Source: Cryobacterium sp. (GTDB lineage: Bacteria; Actinomycetota; Actinomycetes; Actinomycetales; Microbacteriaceae). From it: a stretch of DNA of 64,000 nucleotides. Every line of letters starts with the position of its first letter. Within the stretch, counting starts at the first letter, position 1. This document shows positions 1 to 9,241 of this stretch, piece after piece. The stretch covers positions 34,799-98,798 of the forward strand of contig JAHBSS010000002.1 of the NCBI GenBank assembly GCA_019639015.1, read 5' to 3'. Under the pieces are notes generated by a model. It was not told where the DNA came from. It saw only the letters and a list, made by a program, of their open reading frames with translations, and ran no database searches. A program made the position numbers and the translations under genes.

Positions 1-416
1 GGAGTGACAAGCTTGGCTCCCCTCTCGCGATCATCCACAAGAGGCGCGATCCGCTTGTGCCAAACAAGGTGACCGTTCACGACATCGTCGGTGAAGTTGA
101 GGGCAGGGTTTGTCTGATTGTCGACGACATGATTGATACCGGTCGCACAATTGTGAAGGCATCCGAAGCGTTGAAAAATGCCGGAGCGTTGTCGGTAGTG
201 GTTGCCGCAACTCACGCGATTTTCTCAGACCCGGCTCCCGAGATTCTGCAATCGGACTTCATTGATCAAGTAGTGGTCACAGATACTTTGCCGTTGCCGG
301 AGTCGAAGAGATTCCCTACCTTGACAGTGCTTCCGATTGCGCCGATCCTTGCTAGGGCGATCCGCGAAGTGTTTGAGGACGGCTCCGTCACCTCAATGTT
401 CGATGGGGCAGCCTAG
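1..416 (+). CDS. prs: Ribose-phosphate pyrophosphokinase, 3' part
   Basis: Partial gene cut by the window edge; the frame is open from base 3 and encodes the last 137 residues. PRPP synthetase makes phosphoribosyl pyrophosphate from ribose 5-phosphate and ATP in the cytoplasm, feeding nucleotide, His, Trp and NAD synthesis. The PRPP-binding loop VDDMIDTGRTI is intact, preceded by LAIIHKRRD, and the C-terminus has the usual VLPIAPILARAI segment. Its position upstream of rplY and pth fits the common actinobacterial order, although here a phosphatase, gnd, gntK and nadE intervene. Identification is secure from the loop and tail. Confidence 0.95.
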   Translation, partial: SDKLGSPLAIIHKRRDPLVPNKVTVHDIVGEVEGRVCLIVDDMIDTGRTIVKASEALKNAGALSVVVAATHAIFSDPAPEILQSDFIDQVVVTDTLPLPESKRFPTLTVLPIAPILARAIREVFEDGSVTSMFDGAA

Positions 417-480
417 TCGGGAAACCCCGCCAAGTACCACATATCCTAGGTTGAGGGCCTTTCAGTAGAACACGGACGTA

Positions 481-1077
481 ATGACAACTTTTTCTCTCAT
501 CCGCCACGGTGAGACCGAGTGGAATCGCACGGGCAAGGTTCAAGGTATATCAGACATTCCACTCAACCAAACGGGAGTGAGCCAAGCTCAGGATGCGGTT
601 TCACGACTTCTCGACTTGAACACCGGGATCAATTGGGCGGCTGTGGTCACTTCCACGCTTTCCAGAGCACACGAAACCGGCAGAATCATTGCCAATGGTT
701 TGGGAATACCGTTGCTTGACCCGATAGCGGAACTCGTTGAACGCAATTATGGACTCGCTGAAGGCCGGGAGATCGATTGGGTGAGTGATCGTTTTCCAAC
801 TTGGGAAATACCAGACTCCGAATCGAACGAAACGATGATCGAACGAGCGTCTAGAGCCCTGGATCAATTGCGCAACCAAGACCCGAACCGGCCGCTCATA
901 GTCGTGGCACACGGTGGCTTGATTCGGAATTTTATGACGTGGATTTCGGGTACTGAGCTTGATTCAATTGCAAATACTTCCGTGAACATGATTGAACATG
1001 CCGACGGCGCTTGGAAGGTTCGCATGGTCAACGGCCGCCCTTTCGACGGAATTGCTAGCAGCGAGGTCTATTTCTAG
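481..1077 (+). CDS. Histidine phosphatase family protein
   Basis: A 198-residue protein of the phosphoglycerate-mutase-like histidine phosphatase superfamily. The phosphoacceptor motif RHGETEW lies at residues 8-14 and the second catalytic histidine is in VVAHGGLIR near residue 143. The family includes cofactor-dependent phosphoglycerate mutases, but this length is more typical of broad phosphatases such as sugar-phosphate phosphatases; the substrate cannot be read from sequence. The ATG at 481 has no strong Shine-Dalgarno site. It follows prs on the same strand and faces gnd tail to tail. Cytoplasmic, no signal peptide. Confidence 0.88.
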   Translation: MTTFSLIRHGETEWNRTGKVQGISDIPLNQTGVSQAQDAVSRLLDLNTGINWAAVVTSTLSRAHETGRIIANGLGIPLLDPIAELVERNYGLAEGREIDWVSDRFPTWEIPDSESNETMIERASRALDQLRNQDPNRPLIVVAHGGLIRNFMTWISGTELDSIANTSVNMIEHADGAWKVRMVNGRPFDGIASSEVYF

Positions 1078-1102
1078 AACGTATAGGTTTTGCCAATAGC
1101 GA

Positions 1103-2542
1103 CTAGTTTGAATCGACCTGCACCTCGCGGCGGCCTTCCGACCACAACGTGTGGAATACGCCTTCGCGGTCAATTCGACGATACGTGTGTGCACCGAAAA
1201 AGTCGCGCTGGCCTTGAACTAGGGCGGCCGGGAGGCGCTTTGCGCGAAGGCCATCGTAGTAGGAAAGCGAAGATGAAAATGCGGGGGAGGGGATGCCGTT
1301 GCTGGCCGCGTGTGCGACCACGCGCCGCCATGAATCTTGAGCTCTTTCGAAAATGCCTCTGAAGTATGGAGCAGTTACCAATACAACCAGGCCGGGGTCG
1401 GCGGCGAAAGCTTCGGTTATGCGGTTTAGGAACTGGGCACGGATGATGCACCCGCCTCGCCAAATCTTCGCGATCTCGCCTTTATCGATTTCCCAGCCGT
1501 ACTCGCTCGCACCGGCCACGATCTCGTCGAAACCTTGACTGTAGGCAATGATTTTTGAGGCGAACAAAGCTAATCGGACATCCTCAATGAAACTGTCTGG
1601 ATCTGCCACAAGAGTTGCACCGGGGCCAGGCAAGCCGGATGCTGCGGCTCTTTGTTCAGGCTTTGACGAGAGCGACCGCGCGAAGACAGCTTCGGCAATC
1701 CCCGAGACCGGAACCCCGAGGTCAAGAGCAGTTTGCACGGTCCATGCTCCCGTCCCTTTCGCTCCAGCCTGATCGAGGATCACGTCAACGAGAGGTTTGC
1801 CAGTTGCCGCATCCACTTGGCGAAGCACCTCAGCGGTAATTTCAATGAGATAGCTTTCGAGCTCACCCTTGTTCCATTCCGCGAAAATTTCGGCAATCTC
1901 GGCCGGCGACTTACCGGTTCCTTGGCGGATGAGGTCGTAGGCTTCGGCAATCAACTGCATGTCGGCGTATTCGATCCCGTTGTGGATCATTTTCACAAAA
2001 TGTCCGGCACCGTCGGTGCCAACGTGGGTGACGCACGGCTCACCCTCAGCGACAGCCGCAATCGACTTCAAGATCGGTCCGAGCGTCTGCCATGCTTCTA
2101 CCGAACCACCAGGCATGATCGATGGCCCGTGGAGTGCACCTTCTTCGCCCCCGGAAATCCCTGCGCCGACGAAATTGATTCCAGTCGCTCGCACGGCTCT
2201 CTCTCGCCGAATCGTGTCTGTGAACAACGCGTTCCCGCCGTCAACGATGATGTCGCCCGGCTCGAAGACTTCGACTAGTTGGTCGATCACGGCATCCGTC
2301 GGCGCCCCAGCCTTCACCATGATGATCGCAGTTCGTGGTTTCGAAAGAGAAGCTGCGAAGTCCTTGACCGACTCACTCCGCACAAACCCCGCCTCGGGAT
2401 GCTCGGCGACAAGTTCACGAGTCCGCTCCGGCGAGCGATTGTAGACGGCAACTCTATTGCCCTCGCGGCTAGCCAAATTCCGAGCGAGGTTGGAACCCAT
2501 CACAGCAAGACCCACGACCCCGATATTCGCCGTTGCTGACAT
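1103..2542 (-). CDS. gnd: 6-phosphogluconate dehydrogenase, decarboxylating
   Basis: Oxidative pentose phosphate pathway enzyme converting 6-phosphogluconate and NADP+ to ribulose 5-phosphate, CO2 and NADPH. The 479-residue length fits the long bacterial form. The N-terminal Rossmann motif GLAVMGSNLARNLA, the substrate signature GISGGEEGALHGPS and the catalytic region KMIHNGIEYADMQ are all present. I chose the ATG at 2542 because GGGAGGAAGA sits just upstream and the protein then begins directly before the Rossmann strand; an upstream ATG adding eight residues is less likely. It is divergent from gntK, which supplies its substrate, so the pair forms a gluconate-to-pentose module. Confidence 0.95.
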   Translation of the reverse strand: MSATANIGVVGLAVMGSNLARNLASREGNRVAVYNRSPERTRELVAEHPEAGFVRSESVKDFAASLSKPRTAIIMVKAGAPTDAVIDQLVEVFEPGDIIVDGGNALFTDTIRRERAVRATGINFVGAGISGGEEGALHGPSIMPGGSVEAWQTLGPILKSIAAVAEGEPCVTHVGTDGAGHFVKMIHNGIEYADMQLIAEAYDLIRQGTGKSPAEIAEIFAEWNKGELESYLIEITAEVLRQVDAATGKPLVDVILDQAGAKGTGAWTVQTALDLGVPVSGIAEAVFARSLSSKPEQRAAASGLPGPGATLVADPDSFIEDVRLALFASKIIAYSQGFDEIVAGASEYGWEIDKGEIAKIWRGGCIIRAQFLNRITEAFAADPGLVVLVTAPYFRGIFERAQDSWRRVVAHAASNGIPSPAFSSSLSYYDGLRAKRLPAALVQGQRDFFGAHTYRRIDREGVFHTLWSEGRREVQVDSN

Positions 2543-2621
2543 TGAATCTTCCTCCCGTTTATGCACGTCCTAATTCAGGCTAGCGCCATTGCGGCAATTC
2601 AAATTGGATAGGGTCGAGCTA

Positions 2622-3119
2622 ATGAAGCCTCTAATCGTTGTTGCGGGTGTCAGTGGGTCTGGAAAGAGCACGATTGGTATCAAGCTTGCTGCGAGACTAG
2701 GTGTCCCGTTCATTGATGGCGACGAATTGCATCCCGATTCCAATGTTCAAAAGATGGCAATCGGGATTCCACTTGACGATGAAGATCGCTGGCCCTGGCT
2801 TTGGCGTGTTGGTAGTTCTTTGCGCGAAGCCGAAGGAACTGGTCTCGTTATTGCTTGTTCCGCTCTAACCCGCTCTTACCGGCAAATAATTCTCGACGCG
2901 GAATTTCGAACCAGATTCGTAATGTTGGAAGGTTCTCCGCAGTTGCTTGCAAGTCGCCTGAAGAAAAGAAAAGGGCACTTTATGCCACCAACTTTGCTTG
3001 GGTCCCAGTTTGAGACTCTAGAGGAGTTGGCGTCCACTGAACCAGGATTCACGGTTCGTGTCACTGATTCCCCGACCGAAATCGTCGATGAAATTATCGA
3101 GCGGTTGCAGGCAATGTAG
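2622..3119 (+). CDS. gntK: Gluconokinase
   Basis: A 165-residue thermoresistant-type gluconate kinase that phosphorylates D-gluconate to 6-phosphogluconate using ATP. The P-loop GVSGSGKST begins near residue 8, followed by the substrate-region motif DGDELHPDSN and the family motif KKRKGHFMPPTLLGSQF. The ATG at 2622 puts the P-loop strand at the very N-terminus, as in relatives; an in-frame TTG at 2589 would add an unrelated 11-residue extension. It is transcribed divergently from gnd, whose substrate it makes, and is followed nine bases later by nadE. No gluconate permease is seen in the window. Confidence 0.92.
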   Translation: MKPLIVVAGVSGSGKSTIGIKLAARLGVPFIDGDELHPDSNVQKMAIGIPLDDEDRWPWLWRVGSSLREAEGTGLVIACSALTRSYRQIILDAEFRTRFVMLEGSPQLLASRLKKRKGHFMPPTLLGSQFETLEELASTEPGFTVRVTDSPTEIVDEIIERLQAM

Positions 3120-3128
3120 GGTGCTCTC

Positions 3129-3950
3129 ATGCGTGAATTGCAACAGCGAATAATTCGTGAACTCGGAGTTGAATCGACTATTGATCCGGTCGAGCAGATC
3201 AACTTGCGTGTCCAATTTCTCGTTAACTATGCGAAGTCTTCTCATGCGAAAGGTTTTGTGCTCGGGATCAGCGGTGGTCAAGACTCGAGCCTTGCGGGCA
3301 GGCTTTGTCAGATCGCGGCTGAAAGACTCACCGAGACTGGAGTGTCATCCGAGTTTGTTGCAGTCAGGTTGCCGTACGCGGTTCAGGCTGATGAAGCGGA
3401 TGCCCAACTTGCACTCGAGTTCATCAAACCGATGCGAACTGTCACCTTCAATATTCGGCAGGCTGTCGACGGTTTCGAGGCGGAGTACGCCCAAGCTCTG
3501 GGCGGCGAAATGACCGATTTCACCAAAGGTAACGTGAAGGCCAGATCTCGAATGATCGCCCAGTATGCGATCGCTGGTCAACGGTCGCTGCTTGTTGTCG
3601 GGACGGATCACGCCGCCGAGGCGGTCACTGGATTTTTCACCAAGTTCGGTGACGGCGGAGTTGATTTGACGCCGCTTACGGGATTAACCAAACGGCAAGG
3701 CAAGGCAATGCTTATTGAGCTTGGGGCGCCGAAACGGCTTTACACGAAACCGCCTACCGCTGATCTTCTTGATGACAACCCTGGTCAAACAGATGAGGCA
3801 AATCTCGGTTTGAGTTATGAGCAAATTGATGACTACTTGGAAGGAAAAGACGTTCCGGTTGCAATTGCCGAGGCGATCGAGGCGAAGTTCCTTGCAACAC
3901 GACACAAGAGAAATCTGCCGGTAACCCCAAATACCAATTGGTGGCGCTGA
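3129..3950 (+). CDS. nadE: NAD synthetase, ammonia-dependent
   Basis: A 273-residue NadE of the short form that lacks an N-terminal glutaminase domain, so it uses free ammonia to convert deamido-NAD to NAD. The ATP pyrophosphatase loop [13 protein letters not shown] is at about residues 46-58, and the downstream deamido-NAD/ATP-binding elements ([29 protein letters not shown]) are intact. It starts nine bases after gntK and probably shares its transcript. Cytoplasmic dimer by family knowledge. It is followed by a promoter-like region and the rplY leader. Confidence 0.94.
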   Translation: MRELQQRIIRELGVESTIDPVEQINLRVQFLVNYAKSSHAKGFVLGISGGQDSSLAGRLCQIAAERLTETGVSSEFVAVRLPYAVQADEADAQLALEFIKPMRTVTFNIRQAVDGFEAEYAQALGGEMTDFTKGNVKARSRMIAQYAIAGQRSLLVVGTDHAAEAVTGFFTKFGDGGVDLTPLTGLTKRQGKAMLIELGAPKRLYTKPPTADLLDDNPGQTDEANLGLSYEQIDDYLEGKDVPVAIAEAIEAKFLATRHKRNLPVTPNTNWWR

Positions 3951-3956
3951 CCCTGA

Positions 3957-3985
3957 TTCACGGATTCACCTCGGTGCGCTAGACT
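3957..3985 (+). promoter_or_regulatory. Putative promoter for rplY
   Basis: A -35-like TTCACG (3957-3962) and a -10-like TAGACT (3980-3985) are separated by 17 bases, consistent with a housekeeping promoter. It would give a leader of roughly 155 bases before the rplY start, long for this compact genome. The leader holds small inverted repeats, for example AGGC and GCCT arms just before the AAGGAGA ribosome-binding site. Matches to consensus are only 4 of 6 in each box, so this is inference. Confidence 0.4.
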
Positions 3986-4150
3986 CTTGGATTGAACTTC
4001 GGCGAGGGATCGTCGCGTTGCGAAATGCGAAGGATCCGAAATCGACGCGGTGAGCAGGCAGCGCCTTTTGGCCGCACGTCTTTCCTCACGCGCAAGCGTT
4101 CGAGTTGACAAACACAAGACAGGCGGGCCAAGAGCCTGCGAAGGAGACAA

Positions 4151-4798
4151 ATGACTAAAAAGAAGGCAGCAGCCGACAACCATATCGTCGCTGAAATCAG
4201 AGAGAACTTCGGCAAAGGATACGCGCGACGCCTACGCACCGCGGGTCGCATCCCAGCTGTTATTTACGGACACGGAACCAAGCCGCAACACGTTAGCGTT
4301 CCGAGCCACGAAGTTTCGTTGTTGCTCAGAAAGGCGAACGCGATCCTTGACCTCAACATTGAAGGCAAGAAGCAACTCGTTCTCGTGAAAGACGTGCAGA
4401 AAGACCCGGTGCGTCAAATCATCGAGCACCTTGACCTCGTGATTGTTAAAAAGGGTGAAAAAGTGCACGTTGAAGTTCCGATTCACCTAGAAGGTGAATC
4501 CTTCAGCGGCACTCTAACTGTCGTGGATGTTGCAACCATCAAGCTTGAAGTTGAAGCGACTCACATTCCAGAGCGGATCACGATTAACATCGAGGGTGCA
4601 GAGGAAGGCACTCAGATTCATGCAAAGGATGTCGCCCTCCCCGAAGGCGCCACCCTTATGGATGCTCCCGACCTTCTACTCGTTAATGTCATCCTGCCGG
4701 CAGCAGCGAGCGCAACCGAAGGTGAAGCGACTGAAGAAGTGGCAACTCCTGCCGCTGAAGCTCCCGCCGAGGCTCCGGCTGAACCAGCATCCGAGTAA
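4151..4798 (+). CDS. rplY: 50S ribosomal protein L25/general stress protein Ctc
   Basis: A 215-residue L25 of the long TL5/CTC type. The N-terminal domain (about residues 1-95) binds 5S rRNA and contains GRIPAVIYGHG, typical of the family; the C-terminal beta-rich domain covers about residues 100-190. The tail is a low-complexity Ala/Glu/Pro stretch, common in actinobacterial CTC. The ATG follows a clear AAGGAGACAA ribosome-binding site. It precedes pth by 18 bases, the standard rplY-pth order. A long untranslated leader upstream may carry regulation. Confidence 0.96.
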   Translation: MTKKKAAADNHIVAEIRENFGKGYARRLRTAGRIPAVIYGHGTKPQHVSVPSHEVSLLLRKANAILDLNIEGKKQLVLVKDVQKDPVRQIIEHLDLVIVKKGEKVHVEVPIHLEGESFSGTLTVVDVATIKLEVEATHIPERITINIEGAEEGTQIHAKDVALPEGATLMDAPDLLLVNVILPAAASATEGEATEEVATPAAEAPAEAPAEPASE

Positions 4799-4816
4799 CG
4801 ATCCGATGGCGCACCA

Positions 4817-5404
4817 TTGACTGACGATTCGTGGTTAGTAGTTGGGCTAGGTAATCCTGGTCCCAACTACGCCGCAAATCGTCACAACGTTGGTGAAATG
4901 GTGGTGGCAGAGCTTGGTGCAAAATACAACGCGAAGTTCAAGAACCATAAAGCCAACGCGATGGTCGCTGAGGTAAAACTCAAAGCCACAAGACTCGTGC
5001 TTGCCGGCACCAATACCTACATGAATAATTCGGGCGGACCGGTGGCGAATCTCTTGAAGTACTTCAAAATTGCCCCAGCAAACTTGATCGTGATTCACGA
5101 CGAATTGGACTTGCCTTTCGATTCGATTCGACTCAAATTCGCTGGTGGTCACGGTGGACACAACGGGTTGCGCGACATCATTTCGGCGATCGGGACTGCG
5201 GAGTTTACGCGGGTTCGGATTGGCATCGGGCGGCCCCCCGGCAGGCAAGACCCAGCCGATTTCGTACTAAACAATTTCAGTGCGACGGAGAAGAAGAATT
5301 TGCCAGTAATTCTGACTGAAGCTTCGGATGCCGTGGAAGAAATAGTGGGGAAAGGGTTAGTCGCCGCCCAGCAACGTTTTCACTCAGCGCAGCCGTCGCA
5401 ATGA
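4817..5404 (+). CDS. pth: Peptidyl-tRNA hydrolase
   Basis: A 195-residue Pth that recycles peptidyl-tRNA released by stalled ribosomes by cleaving the ester bond. The catalytic histidine lies in NPGPNYAANRHNVGEM, with the tRNA-contacting TYMNNSGG and the signature DELDLPFDSIRLK followed by GGHGGHNGLRDI. It starts at TTG 4817, 18 bases after rplY, and is followed closely by mfd, so rplY-pth-mfd form an operon. No upstream Met gives a better N-terminus; DDSWLVVGLGNPG is the expected beginning. Confidence 0.95.
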   Translation: MTDDSWLVVGLGNPGPNYAANRHNVGEMVVAELGAKYNAKFKNHKANAMVAEVKLKATRLVLAGTNTYMNNSGGPVANLLKYFKIAPANLIVIHDELDLPFDSIRLKFAGGHGGHNGLRDIISAIGTAEFTRVRIGIGRPPGRQDPADFVLNNFSATEKKNLPVILTEASDAVEEIVGKGLVAAQQRFHSAQPSQ

Positions 5405-5425
5405 GGCTAGCGATAAACTCGTTCG

Positions 5426-8400
5426 GTGACTCTAAAGGGCTTAAATGCCAGGCTTCTGCACGCCCACGCATTTAAGCGCGCCCTAAAGTCAAGCAATCAA
5501 CTAGTCGATCTATCAATCACCGACGGATTGCGTGCGCCACTGATTGCAGCCGCACTTGAGGATGCCGGTTCTAGAAACTGCGTTCTCGCGATTGTTGCGA
5601 CCGCTCGGGATTCGGAGTCGCTTAGAACTTCAGTTGCGTCTCTCGCGCCCGCCGCGGAAATTCTCGACTTTCCCTCTTGGGAGACCCTTCCCCACGAAAG
5701 GCTCAGTCCAAGCGCGGAGTCTGTGGGAGCGAGGCTGCACACTCTCAGGCGACTGAAGCAATGGGAAAGCGCACGGTCATCACCACTCTTGGTAGTTGCT
5801 TCCGTCCGAGCCGCACTTCAACCAATCGCAGCAGGGTTGACGGATGTCGAACTCGTGAACCTTCAGGTTGGCTCTCGTGGTTACGACTTGTCAGCGATTG
5901 GCAAGAAGCTCATTTTGCTCGCTTACAACCGAGTGGACATGGTGACAAGGCGAGGAGAGTTTGCAATTCGCGGTGGCATTCTCGACGTATTTCCACCGAC
6001 CGCTGACCATCCTGTCAGAGCGGATTTGTTCGGTGACGAGCTTGAACAATTGCGTCAATTCGCCGTTACCGATCAAAGGTCCTTTGGTGACGGGCTTGAT
6101 CGAATTGAACTTGGCCCGAGTCGAGAGTTGCTGCTGACGGATTCGGTGCGCCAGCGTGCTCGCGAGCTTCAACACGAATTTCCAAATTTGGGTTCGATGC
6201 TTGAAAAGATCGCCGAAGGTATCCCCGCTGATGGAATGGAATCGCTTGGTCCTGCCTTGGCTGGAGACTTCCAGCCTCTGACTTCATACTTGCCTGCCGC
6301 ATCGCAAATCTTCGTGGTTTCCCCCGAACGCGTCGCCGCAAGAGCGGTCAGTCTCGCCGAAACCAACCGCGAGTTTCTTGCCGCTGCCTGGAGCGCAGCA
6401 ACTTCTGGAGCAGAAGCCCCAATAGATTTGGACGCGGGATTTCAAGAGCGTTTGTCGACCGGTGAGTTCCTGACCGTCAATCAGCTTCGCGAATCGGCGG
6501 ATTCAAGGAAGTGGTGGACGCTAAGCAGCTTCGACAAAGGCCCAGACGAACAGGATGAACCAAACTATTTGCGCGTCGAAGCAAGTGCCGTACCAGACTT
6601 TTCGGGTAATCCTGAAAGTGCCCTTGGTTTCGTTGAATCGTTAATTGGTGACGGTTGGAGCGTCATCATTGTCGCCGCAGGTGTCGGACTCGTTGAGCGG
6701 GCCGCCGCCGTGCTTTCCGAGAGCGGGCTCGCCGCGCGAATTGTTGATGACATTCCCGAACAGACGGATGCAGGTGTCGCCTACCTGACGACGGGCTACG
6801 CAGAGTCGGGTTTCCAGATTCAAGAGGCAAAGCTCGCACTGCTTACCGAGTCGGAGTTTTTTGGACGCAACATCGGTCACGAGCCGCGTCAAATCAAGAA
6901 ACTCGCTTCAAAACGAAAGAATGTTGTCGATCCGCTGCAACTAAAAACCGGCGATTTTGTAGTGCACGAAACTCACGGCATCGGCAAATTTATCGAATTG
7001 GTGCAACGCCAAGTGAGCTCCGGGGGTCGAAACCCGACCAAGATTTCGCGCGAGTTCTTGTTGATCGAATACGCGCCATCCAAACGGGGCTATCCGGGAG
7101 ACAAGTTGTATGTGCCAACGGATCAGCTTGATTTGTTGACGCGTTATGTCGGTGGGGAATCTCCAGCACTAAGCAAGATGGGTGGAAGTGACTGGGCCGC
7201 CGCAAAGGGCAAGGCGCGTCGAGCAGTTCGCGATATCGCGGTTGAATTAGTGAAACTCTATTCCGCGCGAATGGCGAGCAAGGGTCATGCTTTTGCTCCT
7301 GATACACCATGGCAGCACGAGCTTGAGGAAGCATTCCCGTTCGTCGAAACCCCTGATCAGCTCACAACGATTGATGAAGTCAAGGCTGACATGGAGCGCG
7401 ACATTCCGATGGACAGGCTGTTGGCAGGTGACGTCGGGTACGGAAAGACCGAGATCGCAGTTCGAGCGGCGTTCAAGGCAATTCAAGGGGGAAAACAAGT
7501 TGCGATGCTTGTTCCCACAACTTTGTTGGTGAAGCAGCACATTGAAACATTTTCGGAACGCTTCGCTGGGTTCCCAATCCACTTGCGTGCATTGAGTCGC
7601 TTCCAGTCAGACAAAGAAGTGCGCGAAACTCTTGCCGGGCTCGCTGATGGAACCGTGGATATGGTGATCGCAACCCACAGGTTGCTAAACAAGGACATCC
7701 GTTTCAAAGCGCTCGGACTTGTAGTTGTCGATGAAGAACAACGATTCGGTGTCGAACACAAGGACGCATTGAAGAAGCTGAAGACGAATGTCGACGTGCT
7801 TGCGATGAGCGCGACTCCGATCCCTCGAACGCTAGAGATGGCGGTAACCGGAATCCGCGAAATGTCCACTTTGGCGACACCACCAGAAGATCGGCATCCA
7901 ATTCTCACGTTTGTTGGGCCGTACAACCCGAAACAAGTTGCCGCCGCGATCCGCAGAGAGCTACTTCGAGAAGGTCAAGTATTTTTCGTTCACAACCGGG
8001 TTTCCAGCATCAATCGAGTTGCTTCGGACTTAGCGGAATTGGTTCCGGAGGCGAGAATTGCAGTCGCACACGGCCAACTCCCAGAAGGTGTACTCGAGCA
8101 GGTCATGGTTGATTTCTGGGAGCGAAAGTTTGACGTGTTAGTAAGCACGACGATTATCGAAACAGGGATTGATATCACGAATGCGAACACCCTGATAATT
8201 GATCGCGCCGACAAGTTTGGGTTAAGCCAGCTACACCAGATTCGCGGTCGGGTTGGTCGTGGACGCGAACGGGCATACGCCTACTTTCTCTATGACGAAC
8301 TCAAACCCCTAAGCGAGACGGCACACGATCGCTTGGCCACAATTGCCGCGAACAATGAACTCGGTGGCGGGATGCAAATCGCACTGAAAGATCTGGAGAT

Positions 8401-9016
8401 CCGCGGTGCCGGGAACCTTCTCGGCGGTGAACAATCCGGACACATTGCCGGAGTCGGATTCGACTTGTACTTGCGGATGATCGGTGAAGCTGTGAGCGAT
8501 TTTCGAGGAGAGCCAACGGCCGGGTCTGATGAGTTGCGACTTGAACTGCCGGTCAACGCACATATCCCCGAGGACTATATCGACAGCGAACGGTTGCGGC
8601 TCGAGGCCTACCAAAAACTTTCGGCCGCCAGCAGTGCTTCCTCCAACGAAAACCAATTGGATGCCGTGGCGGAGGAGCTTGAAGACCGGTACGGTGGCAT
8701 CCCTGCCGCGGTCCAAAACTTGTTTGCGATTTCGAAACTAAGGCGAACAGCGCAACTGACCGGATTAACCGACCTGGTAGCAGCCGCGGGCAAGGTTCGT
8801 GCGGTCGGACCGGAACTTGCGGATTCCATGCAAATCAGACTTAAGAGGTTGTACCCAAATTCAAGGTATGTCGCGGTGAGTCGCACAGTATTGCTGCCGT
8901 TGCCAGATTTCGATTCCGATCAGGAGTTGATTTCTTGGGTGTCCGGTTTCGTGGCCGCGATCTACCCTGTCGTCGACCACGCAAGTTCACAATCAAAATC
9001 TTTGAGTGAGCCCTAG
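5426..9016 (+). CDS. mfd: Transcription-repair coupling factor
   Basis: A 1196-residue Mfd, the translocase that removes RNA polymerase stalled at DNA lesions and recruits UvrA. Domains in order: UvrB-like N-terminal modules (about 1-350), a CarD-like RNA-polymerase interaction domain beginning near residue 505 (LKTGDFVVHETHGIGKF), the RecG-like helicase core with Walker A GDVGYGKTE near residue 668 and Walker B VVDEEQRFG, then helicase motifs including QIRGRVGRGR and a C-terminal TRCF domain. GTG start at 5426, 21 bases after pth. Full length and apparently intact. Confidence 0.97.
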   Translation: MTLKGLNARLLHAHAFKRALKSSNQLVDLSITDGLRAPLIAAALEDAGSRNCVLAIVATARDSESLRTSVASLAPAAEILDFPSWETLPHERLSPSAESVGARLHTLRRLKQWESARSSPLLVVASVRAALQPIAAGLTDVELVNLQVGSRGYDLSAIGKKLILLAYNRVDMVTRRGEFAIRGGILDVFPPTADHPVRADLFGDELEQLRQFAVTDQRSFGDGLDRIELGPSRELLLTDSVRQRARELQHEFPNLGSMLEKIAEGIPADGMESLGPALAGDFQPLTSYLPAASQIFVVSPERVAARAVSLAETNREFLAAAWSAATSGAEAPIDLDAGFQERLSTGEFLTVNQLRESADSRKWWTLSSFDKGPDEQDEPNYLRVEASAVPDFSGNPESALGFVESLIGDGWSVIIVAAGVGLVERAAAVLSESGLAARIVDDIPEQTDAGVAYLTTGYAESGFQIQEAKLALLTESEFFGRNIGHEPRQIKKLASKRKNVVDPLQLKTGDFVVHETHGIGKFIELVQRQVSSGGRNPTKISREFLLIEYAPSKRGYPGDKLYVPTDQLDLLTRYVGGESPALSKMGGSDWAAAKGKARRAVRDIAVELVKLYSARMASKGHAFAPDTPWQHELEEAFPFVETPDQLTTIDEVKADMERDIPMDRLLAGDVGYGKTEIAVRAAFKAIQGGKQVAMLVPTTLLVKQHIETFSERFAGFPIHLRALSRFQSDKEVRETLAGLADGTVDMVIATHRLLNKDIRFKALGLVVVDEEQRFGVEHKDALKKLKTNVDVLAMSATPIPRTLEMAVTGIREMSTLATPPEDRHPILTFVGPYNPKQVAAAIRRELLREGQVFFVHNRVSSINRVASDLAELVPEARIAVAHGQLPEGVLEQVMVDFWERKFDVLVSTTIIETGIDITNANTLIIDRADKFGLSQLHQIRGRVGRGRERAYAYFLYDELKPLSETAHDRLATIAANNELGGGMQIALKDLEIRGAGNLLGGEQSGHIAGVGFDLYLRMIGEAVSDFRGEPTAGSDELRLELPVNAHIPEDYIDSERLRLEAYQKLSAASSASSNENQLDAVAEELEDRYGGIPAAVQNLFAISKLRRTAQLTGLTDLVAAAGKVRAVGPELADSMQIRLKRLYPNSRYVAVSRTVLLPLPDFDSDQELISWVSGFVAAIYPVVDHASSQSKSLSEP

Positions 9017-9048
9017 TCAGAGCATTGAATTTGCGCTAGTTTCAGCGC

Positions 9049-9222
9049 ATGAATTTTGATTTCTCTCAATATGCCGGACTCGGAATAGTGTTTGCCGTTG
9101 TCTGGGTTGTAGTTTCAATCCTGTTCTTCTTGCTCTGGATATGGATTCTCTACACAGTCATTTGGCACGCAGTCCGTCGCGGAATGCGCGAGTTCCACGG
9201 AAACCAACCACCACCCCAGTAG
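9049..9222 (+). CDS. Small hydrophobic membrane protein
   Basis: A 57-residue reading frame in the gap between mfd and the HNH gene. It starts at ATG 9049 (MNFDFSQYAG), has one strongly hydrophobic stretch at about residues 11-40 rich in Val, Phe, Trp, Leu and Ile, then a basic juxtamembrane segment (HAVRRGMREF) and a Pro-rich end NQPPPQ. The layout is a single-pass membrane microprotein with a basic cytoplasmic end. No Shine-Dalgarno site is visible; a hairpin (9032-9037 with 9044-9049) reaches into the start codon. Function unknown; coding status is inferred from the coherent composition. Confidence 0.55.
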   Translation: MNFDFSQYAGLGIVFAVVWVVVSILFFLLWIWILYTVIWHAVRRGMREFHGNQPPPQ

Positions 9223-9241
9223 TTCCGGTCAGGTAAGGATG

